From positions 1 through 9,251 of the forward strand of contig JANQFM010000552.1 of assembly GCA_028277865.1 (NCBI GenBank): a stretch of 9,251 nucleotides of DNA. The letters are read 5' to 3'. Shown one piece after another: positions 1-7,200 of this stretch. The stretch's first letter is position 1, and the number at the start of each line of letters is the position of its first letter. Below the pieces are notes generated by a model. The model worked only from the letters and a program-made list of their open reading frames with translations, ran no database searches and was not told where the DNA came from. This DNA is from Acidobacteriota bacterium. GTDB taxonomy: Bacteria; Acidobacteriota; UBA6911; RPQK01; DATIPO01. The position numbers and the translations under genes are program-made.

Positions 1-1221
1 CGCCATAAGGCCAACCAGGTTCTGCTTCTGGAGGGCTGCCTGGCGACGGGCGACGAGGCCCAGCCGTCGCAGGGCGACTTCTCGTCGGGCCGGCTGGCCT
101 ACGTGATGTACACCTCGGGGTCGACGGGCACTCCCAAGGGGGTCTCGGTGACCCACCGGGGCGTGACGCGGCTGGTCAATGGCAGCCGCTACGCCCGATT
201 GGGGCCGGAGCAGGTGATGCTGCAGATGGCCACCATCGCCTTTGACGCCTCCACCTTCCAGATCTGGGGCAGCCTGCTCAACGGCGCCCGCCTGGTGCTC
301 TTCCCGCCTGAGCGTCCCACCCTGGAGCAGATCTCGCACCTGGTCCGCCGCCACGGCGTCACCCTGCTGGGCATGCCGGCCGCCCTCTTTCGCCTGATGG
401 CCGAAAGCGGGCTTGAAACGCTCAGCGGACTGGATCAGGCGCTCTCGGGCGGAGACGTGCTGTCGCCGCGCCACGCCCTCCTGGCCCTGGAGGCGGGCCT
501 CAAGCGCCTCATCAACGCCTACGGGCCGACCGAAAGCACCACCTATACTTGCTGCCACCTCATGAGCGAGTCGCCGCCGCGTGAATCGGTCCCCATCGGG
601 CCTCCCATCGCCAACACCTTGGTCTACGTGCTGGACGACCGGCTCAGCCCTATCCCCCAAGGGGTCTCGGGGGAGATTTGCATCGGCGGGGACGGCCTGG
701 CCCGGGGCTACTGGCAGCGCCCCGCTTGGACGGCCGAGCGCTTCGTCCCCAACCCTTTTGCCGCTGGACGGCGGCTCTACCGCACGGGCGACTTGGGACG
801 CTGGAACCGGGAGGGCGCCCTGGAGTTCCTGGGGCGGATGGACCACCAGGCCAAGGTGCGGGGCTTTCGCATCGAGCCTGCTGAAATCGAGTCCCAGCTC
901 CTCAAGCACCCGACCGTCCGCCAAGCTGCCGTCAACGCCTTGCCCGATCCTTCTGGGGACAAGAGGCTGGTGGCGTATGTGGCGGCGAGAGAAGAGGGGA
1001 GGAACCGCAGAGAGCGCAGAGGCAGAGCGCAGAGAGACGCAGAGAAGTCTTCTCAGCGGCCTCCGCGTCTTCTCTCAGCGCCCTCTGCGGTTTCTCCCTC
1101 TCTGCTCTCCTCCTTCCTCGCCGGACGCCTGCCTGACTACATGGTGCCGTCGCTGTTCGTTTTCCTGGACGAGCTTCCCCTCACCCCCACCGGCAAGATC
1201 GACCGCCGGGCCCTGCCGGAG
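1..1221 (+). other. Adenylation domain A1 (N-terminal part missing)
   Basis: This domain selects and adenylates an amino acid and loads it on PCP1. The window opens between core motifs A2 and A3, so roughly the first third is missing. Visible motifs are A3 YTSGSTGTPKG (109-141), A4 region FDASTF (241-258), A5 INAYGPTE (511-534), A7 YRTGDL (778-795), A8 GRMDHQAKVRGFRIE (832-876) and A10 LTPTGKIDRRAL with the catalytic Lys at 1195-1197. Aligned by hand to GrsA, the pocket residues are D244, A247, F256, G370, L442, G448, A517, T541, Y544 and the A10 Lys (codon starts), giving DAFGLGATYK. This resembles valine-type codes such as DAFWLGGTFK but has Gly instead of Trp at the fourth position, so a hydrophobic substrate is a guess. 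A8 has Ala where Val is usual (HQAK). The A8-A10 linker is expanded to 49 residues (982-1128) by a palindromic repeat. Confidence 0.95.
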
Positions 1222-4200
1222 GAGGACTGGCAGCAGAGAGAGAAGTACCAGGCGCCTCAAACCCCTTCCGAGGAACTGCTGGCCGGCATCTGGTCCGAGG
1301 TGCTGGAGGTCGAACGCATAGGGCGGCAGGACCACTTCTTCGAATTGGGAGGCCACTCGCTGCTGGCTACCCAGGCGGTGTCGCGCATCCGCCAGTCCTT
1401 CGGCGTCGAGCTTCCTTTGCGGACGCTCTTCGAGCTTCCCACCCTGTCCGCATTGGCGGCTCACCTCTTCGAAATCCGCCAACAGGAGCAGGCCGGTCGA
1501 ATCCCGCCCTTGCTGCACGCCGAACGCCGGGCGGACTTGCCGCTCTCTTTCGCCCAGCAGCGCCTCTGGTTCCTGGACCAGCTACAGCCCGGCAGCGCGC
1601 TTTACAACGTCCCCGCCGCAGTACGCCTGCAAGGGCGCCTGAACATCCCAGCCCTGCAGTTCGGACTGACCGAAATCGTGCGCCGCCATGAAGCCCTGCG
1701 CACCTGCTTCCCCCAAAAGGAGGGCCGCCCCGTCCAGCAAATCCAGCCGCCGAGTCCCTTCCCGCTCCCCGTTGTGGACTTGCAGGCTTTGCCGGCCAAC
1801 CTCTCCGAATCCGAATCGCAGCGCCTCGCCCAGGAAGACGCCCTGCGCCCCTTCGACCTGGCCCGCGGGCCGGTGATCCGGGTGACCGTGGTGATGCAGA
1901 AGGAGACCGAAAACCGTGGACCGGAGACCGGCAGCGGGGAAGCGGGAGTCGGGAGTCCAAAGTCCAAGGTCCAAGGTCAAGAGTTGGATGATGGAGATTC
2001 CGGGTCGCAGACTTCGAATTCCGGAGCCTCTTTTTCTGCCGGTTTCCAGTCTCCGGCTTCCGGTCCCCCTTCTTATTCCGTCCTCCTTCTGACCAACACC
2101 CACCACATCGCTTCGGACGCCTGGTCCACCGGCATCCTGCTGCGCGAACTCTCGGCCATTTACAGCACCGTGGCGAATCCAGACCTTGGACCTTGGGCTT
2201 TGGACTTTGGACTTCCCCCTCTCCCCATCCAATACGCCGACTTTGCCGTCTGGCAGCGCAGCTGGCTAGGCGGGCAGGCGCTGGATGAGCAGCTTTCCTA
2301 CTGGCGGCAGCAGCTTGAAGGAGCGCCGCCTCTGGAGCTGCCAGCCGACCGTCCCCGACCGGCGAGGCCGACATTCAGGGGAGCCGTGCAGGGGTTTGCA
2401 GCGCCTGACGGACTGCTCGAGAGGCTCGATGCCTTGTCGCGAAAACACAACGCCACCCTCTTCATGACCCTGACGGCCGCCTTGCAGGCACTGCTGGCCC
2501 GTCATTCCCAGCAAAGCGACATCAGCATCGGAACGCCCATCGCCAACCGCAACTGGGCCGAAATCGAGAACTTGATCGGATTCTTCGTCAATACCCTGGT
2601 GCTGCGCAGCCGGGTACGAGACGGACTGACTTTTGCCGGGTTGCTGGAGCAGGTCCGCGAAACTTCATTGCAGGCCTACGCCCATCAGGACGTCCCATTC
2701 GAGCAAGTGGTCGAAGCCCTGCAGCCTCAAAGATCCTTGGACCGGACGCCCCTATTCCAGGTCATGTTGGCCTACCACAACGCCCCTCAATCCGGACCTT
2801 CGATCGGCGGCTTGCGCCTTTCGGCCCAGGGGGGCGCATCTGAGCTCTCCAAATTCGACATGACCCTCACGCTGGCCGACGGCGGCCGGGGGCTGACGGG
2901 CAATCTGGCTTATCGCACCGACCTCTTCGAATCCTCCACGATGCGGCGCTTGCTGAACCACTTGAGCAACCTGCTCCAGCAAGCGGTTGAATCCCCTCAT
3001 CAAGCCGTTTGGGAACTCCCCCTGCTGGCGCCCGCCCAGCGCCATCATTTGCTCGTCGAGTGGAACGACACGGCCCGCCGCCATGAGGCTCAGCCCACCA
3101 TCCCGGATCTGTTCAAAGGACAGGTTTCTGCACGGCCGGACGCTGCAGCTCTGGTCTGGGAATCACAATCCGGCCAGTCCGGGCAGATCAGCTACCAAGC
3201 CCTCGACCGAATTTCGGACTCAGTAGCCGGCAGCTTGTCCTGCCTGAGCCCAGGCCAAGAGCCTCTGTTGGGGCTCTTCGTGCGGCGTTCAGCGGAGATG
3301 GCGGCTGGGCTGCTGGGGATACTGAAAGCAGGCGGCGCCTACCTTCCGCTGGATCCGGATTACCCTGCCGAGCGGCTGCACTTCATGCTGGACGACTCAC
3401 GGGCCTCGGCGGCACTGGCCGACAGCCCATTGCTGCCCCGGTTTCCGCGCTCCCTACGCAATGAAATGCCAATCCTCCTCTTGGAGGACTGCCTGAAAGG
3501 AGGCGGCAAAGGGCGGCTGGCGCCTTGCGACCCGCAACAGATCGCCTATGTGATGTATACCTCGGGTTCGACAGGGATCCCCAAAGGAGTGGCTGTCACC
3601 CATCAGGGCGTGGCCCGGCTGGTCCGGGGTACGGACTTCGTGCAACTGGGTTCCGACCAGGTCTTCCTGCAGACGGCCACTCTTTCCTTCGACGCTTCCA
3701 CCTTCCAGGTCTGGGGCTGCCTGCTCAATGGCGGGCGCCTGGTGCTTTCACCTCCCGAAAAACTGACCTTGGAACAGTTGGATCGCCTTGTCGAAGAGCA
3801 CGGAGTCACATACCTCGGACTGCCCTCAGCCCTGTTCCGGCTCATGGCCGAAAACAGCCTCCCCACCTTGGCCCGCACAATTCAGGTGCTTTCGGGAGGC
3901 GACGTGCTGCCAGCCGCAGCGGCACGTCAAACCCTGCAGGCAGGCCTGGCCCGCCTGGTCAATGGCTACGGCCCCACCGAAAACACCACCTATACCTGCT
4001 GCCATGTGATGACGAGCGCCCAGACCGGGCACTCGGTCCCGTTGGGGCGTCCCATCGCCAACACCACGGTGTACGTCCTGGATCGGCTTATGCACCCGGT
4101 CCCCCTGGGAGTGGCGGGAGAGCTTTACACCGGGGGCGACGGATTGGCCAGAGGCTACTGGAAGCAGCCGGGATTGACGGCTCAGCAATTCGTCCCCCAT

Positions 4201-7200
4201 CCTTTCGGAATCGGCCAGCGCCTTTACCGCAGCGGAGACCGGGTACGCCTGCTGGCCGACGGTAAAATCGACTTTCTGGGCCGACTCGACCATCAGGTCA
4301 AGATCCGGGGTTTTCGCATCGAGCCCGCCGAAGTCGAATCCGCGCTCCTCAAGCACCCTCTCGTTCGCCAAGCCGCCGTTGTTGCCTTGCCTGATCCGTC
4401 GGGGGACAGACGGTTGGTGGCATACGTGGCAGGCATAGAGGAGGGGAGTAAAGAGGGGAAAAACCGCAGAGAGCATGGAGGCAAAGCGCAGAGAGACGCA
4501 GAGAAATCTTCTCAGCGCACTCCGCGTCCCCCCTCTGCGCCCTCTGCGGTTTCTCCCCCTCTGCTCTCCTCTTTCCTCGCTGAGCGCCTGCCCGACTACA
4601 TGGTCCCGTCGCTGTTCGTCTTCCTGGACGAGCTTCCCCTGACTCCGAACGGAAAGCTCGACCGGCGGGCTCTACCGGAAGAGGCGGCGCGGCCAGAAGT
4701 GGAAGAGGAGACCGAGTTGCAGACTCTCAACGAGGAACTGCTGGCCGGGATTTGGTCCGAGTTGCTGGGGGTGGGGCGCGTCGGGCGCACGGCCAATTTC
4801 TTCGACCTGGGCGGCCACTCCTTGCTGGCCACCCAGGTGGCCTCGCGCATCCGCAAGGCCTTCGGGCTGGAGATCCCCTTGCGGACGCTGTTCGAGGCGC
4901 CCAGGCTGGCCGATCTGGCCCAGCGCATCGAGAGCCAACTGCCGACAGCCCAAGGGCCGATGGAGCCTCCCATGCTGCCGGCCGACCGGAATCAGCCTCT
5001 GCCGCTTTCCTTCGCCCAGCAGCGCCTTTGGTTCCTCGACCAACTGGAGCCCGGCAGTTCCTTCTACAACATCCCTTCGGCCGTCCGCCTCAAGGGCCGC
5101 CTGGACATCGCCGCCCTGCAAGCCGCCATCAACGAGATCCGGCGGCGTCACGAATCCCTGCGAACCTGCTTTCCATCCAGGAAAGGGCAAGGACTTCAGG
5201 TGATCCAACCCTGGCGCTGGGAGGCTCTGCCGTTGCTGGATCTTCGCGGACTGCCGCCGGCGTACGAGCAGGCGGAGCTGTCCAGGCTGTCCCGGGAGCA
5301 AGCCCAACGACCATTCGATCTGGCCCGTGGGCCTGTCATGCGGATCGAACTGGTGCGCTTGACAGGCGATCGGCACGCCCTGCTGGCCTGCTTGCACCAT
5401 ATCGTCTCAGACGCCTGGTCCAGCTCGATTCTGATTCAGGAACTGACCGCCCTCTACCAGGCCTTCTCGGTCGGACGGCCCTCGCCCTTACCGGATTTGC
5501 CCCTTCAGTACGCCGACTTTGCCGTCTGGCAGCGCGGCTGGCTCAGCGGCGAGGTCCTGGACCAGCAGCTGGACTATTGGAAAGAGCGCCTGGCCGACGC
5601 CCAACCTCTGGAACTGCCCTCGGATCGTCCGCACAGTGCCCACTTGAGCAACCGGGGATTGACGGTTCCCTTTTATTGGAGGCCTTCCCTGAAAAGTGAC
5701 CTGATGACCCTGGCGCGTCAGCACGATGCGACCGGCTTCATGATCCTGCTGGCAGCATTTCAGGCTTTGCTGGCCAGGCTGAGCGGCCAGAATGATGTGG
5801 TTGTCGGTACCCCCATCGCCAACCGCAACCGGGCCGAGACGGAGAACCTGATCGGCTTTTTCGTCAACAGCCTGGCCATCCGCACCCGCCTGTCCAGCCT
5901 TGCGGACTGCGAGGATCTGCTAGGGCAAGTCCGCGACTCGGCCCTGGAAGCCTTCGCCCATCAGGACGTACCCTTCGAACAAGTGGTTGAAGCACTGGAT
6001 CCCGAACGCTCCCTGAGCCGAGCACCGCTCTTTCAGGTCATGTTCGTCTATCAGAACGCTCCCAGGGGATCACTGCGGCTGCCAGGCCTTCAACTCGAGC
6101 CCTTGGGGACGGACATCGGCGCGGCCAAATTCGACTTGGCCCTCTCCATCACCGACAGCGGCGACGGCCTGCAAGGCGCTATTTCATGCCGTGCGGATCT
6201 GTACGACACATCGACCGTACAACGTTGGCTGAATCATCTTCAGGTGCTGGCCGAGCATCTGGTCGCCAATCCCAAAGGCCGGCTCTGTGAGATCCCTCTG
6301 CTGGGGACGGCTGAGCAGCACCAGTTGATGCGCGAGTGGAACGACTCCGCCAGCCGTTTCCATGCCTGGCACTTCCCCGCCCTCTTCTGCTCCACGGCCC
6401 GGCATCGCCCTGATGCCGTGGCGGCTTGCCTCAGCAGCGGAGCGCATCTCAGCTATCAGGAACTGCAAACACAAGCCTGCAGCCTGGCCGACTTTCTGAT
6501 CGGCGAGGGCAACTGCGCTGAAAAAACCATTGCAGTTGCCTGCGAGCGCTCTTTGGAAATGCTGGTGGGCTTTCTGGGAGTTCTGCTTTCGGGGGCCGCC
6601 TACCTGCCGCTGGCCACCGAGCTGCCCCAACAGCGATTTGGCTTTTTGATGGCAGACTCGGGCGCCAACCTCATCCTCACCCAGCGCCACTTGCTCGACC
6701 GCCTGCCGCAAGAAAGGCCCCAAGCCTTTTGCTTGGACAGCGGCCGGCAACAGGCAAGCCTCCCCCGGACGCCCGATTGGATCGACCGTCAATTGGCTCG
6801 GATCGACCCGCGGCAACTGGCCTATGTCATCTATACCTCCGGCAGTACCGGAATCCCCAAAGGCGTGGCCGTTGAGCATCGGTCCATGGGCAACATGGCC
6901 CAGGCTCTCAGTACGTCTTTTCGAATGAACAGTAGGTGCCGCTCGCTTCAATTCTTCTCATGGAGCTTTGACGCCTCGTTGGTCGAGGTTGCAGGCACCC
7001 TGACCCAGGGAGGCACTTTATGCCTGGCAAGCGAAGAAGAACTGATGCCGGGGGCGCCTTTGCAGCACTTGATGCGGGAGCAGGCGATCAGCTACAGCAC
7101 CTTGACTCCTTCAGCGCTCTCCATGCTCGACCCGCAAGGCCTGCAGGCCTTGGAGACCGTCGTAGTGGGCGGTGAAGCCAGTTCCGGCGCATTGGTCAAA

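Larger units (their letters stand above)
1537..3000 (+). other. Condensation domain C2, with two in-frame repeat inserts
   Basis: This domain forms the peptide bond between the PCP1-bound donor and the PCP2-bound acceptor. It begins LPLSFAQQRLWFLDQ (C1 motif, 1537 on). It continues with RRHEALRT (1681-1704), the active site HHIASDAW (2101-2124, second His at 2104-2106), IQYADFAVWQRSW near 2227, IGFFVNTLVLR (C5, 2575-2607) and HQDVPFEQVVEAL (2686-2724). The absence of an upstream epimerase, and of an N-terminal HHxxxxxGD motif, argues for the LCL type. Two loops are abnormal. Between RVTVVMQ and YSVLLLTNTHH there are 58 residues, against about six in C3 (LTGDRH). The loop after ELSAIY is replaced by sequence encoded by 7-bp repeats (1902-2070 and 2183-2217). 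Both loops are expected to be surface turns in the C-domain fold. Catalytic residues are intact. Confidence 0.94.

Noticed and set aside
991..1110. Hairpin as a transcription terminator
   Set aside because: It lies in the middle of an open frame with no T tract after it, and recurs in each module. A terminator here would cut the megasynthase message.
1475..1560. Dual epimerisation/condensation type for C2
   Set aside because: The extended HHxxxxxGD motif expected near the start of such domains is absent ahead of LPLSFAQQRLWFL.
1897..2220. C2 as a frameshifted or inactivated domain
   Set aside because: The frame is continuous through both inserts, and HHIASDAW and all later motifs are in phase, so nothing shows inactivation.
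1367..2374. 335-codon open frame on the minus strand
   Set aside because: It lies wholly antisense to PCP1 and C2, is rich in Arg, Gly and Ala without a recognisable motif, and arises from GC-rich codon use plus the stop-poor repeats.
4752..5699. 315-codon open frame on the plus strand, out of phase with the NRPS frame
   Set aside because: It overlaps PCP2 and C3, which are intact in frame +1. The alternative translation is low-complexity with no domain.
6184..6951. 255-codon open frame on the minus strand
   Set aside because: It is antisense to the C3-A3 boundary, where the NRPS frame has clear motifs. No independent support.
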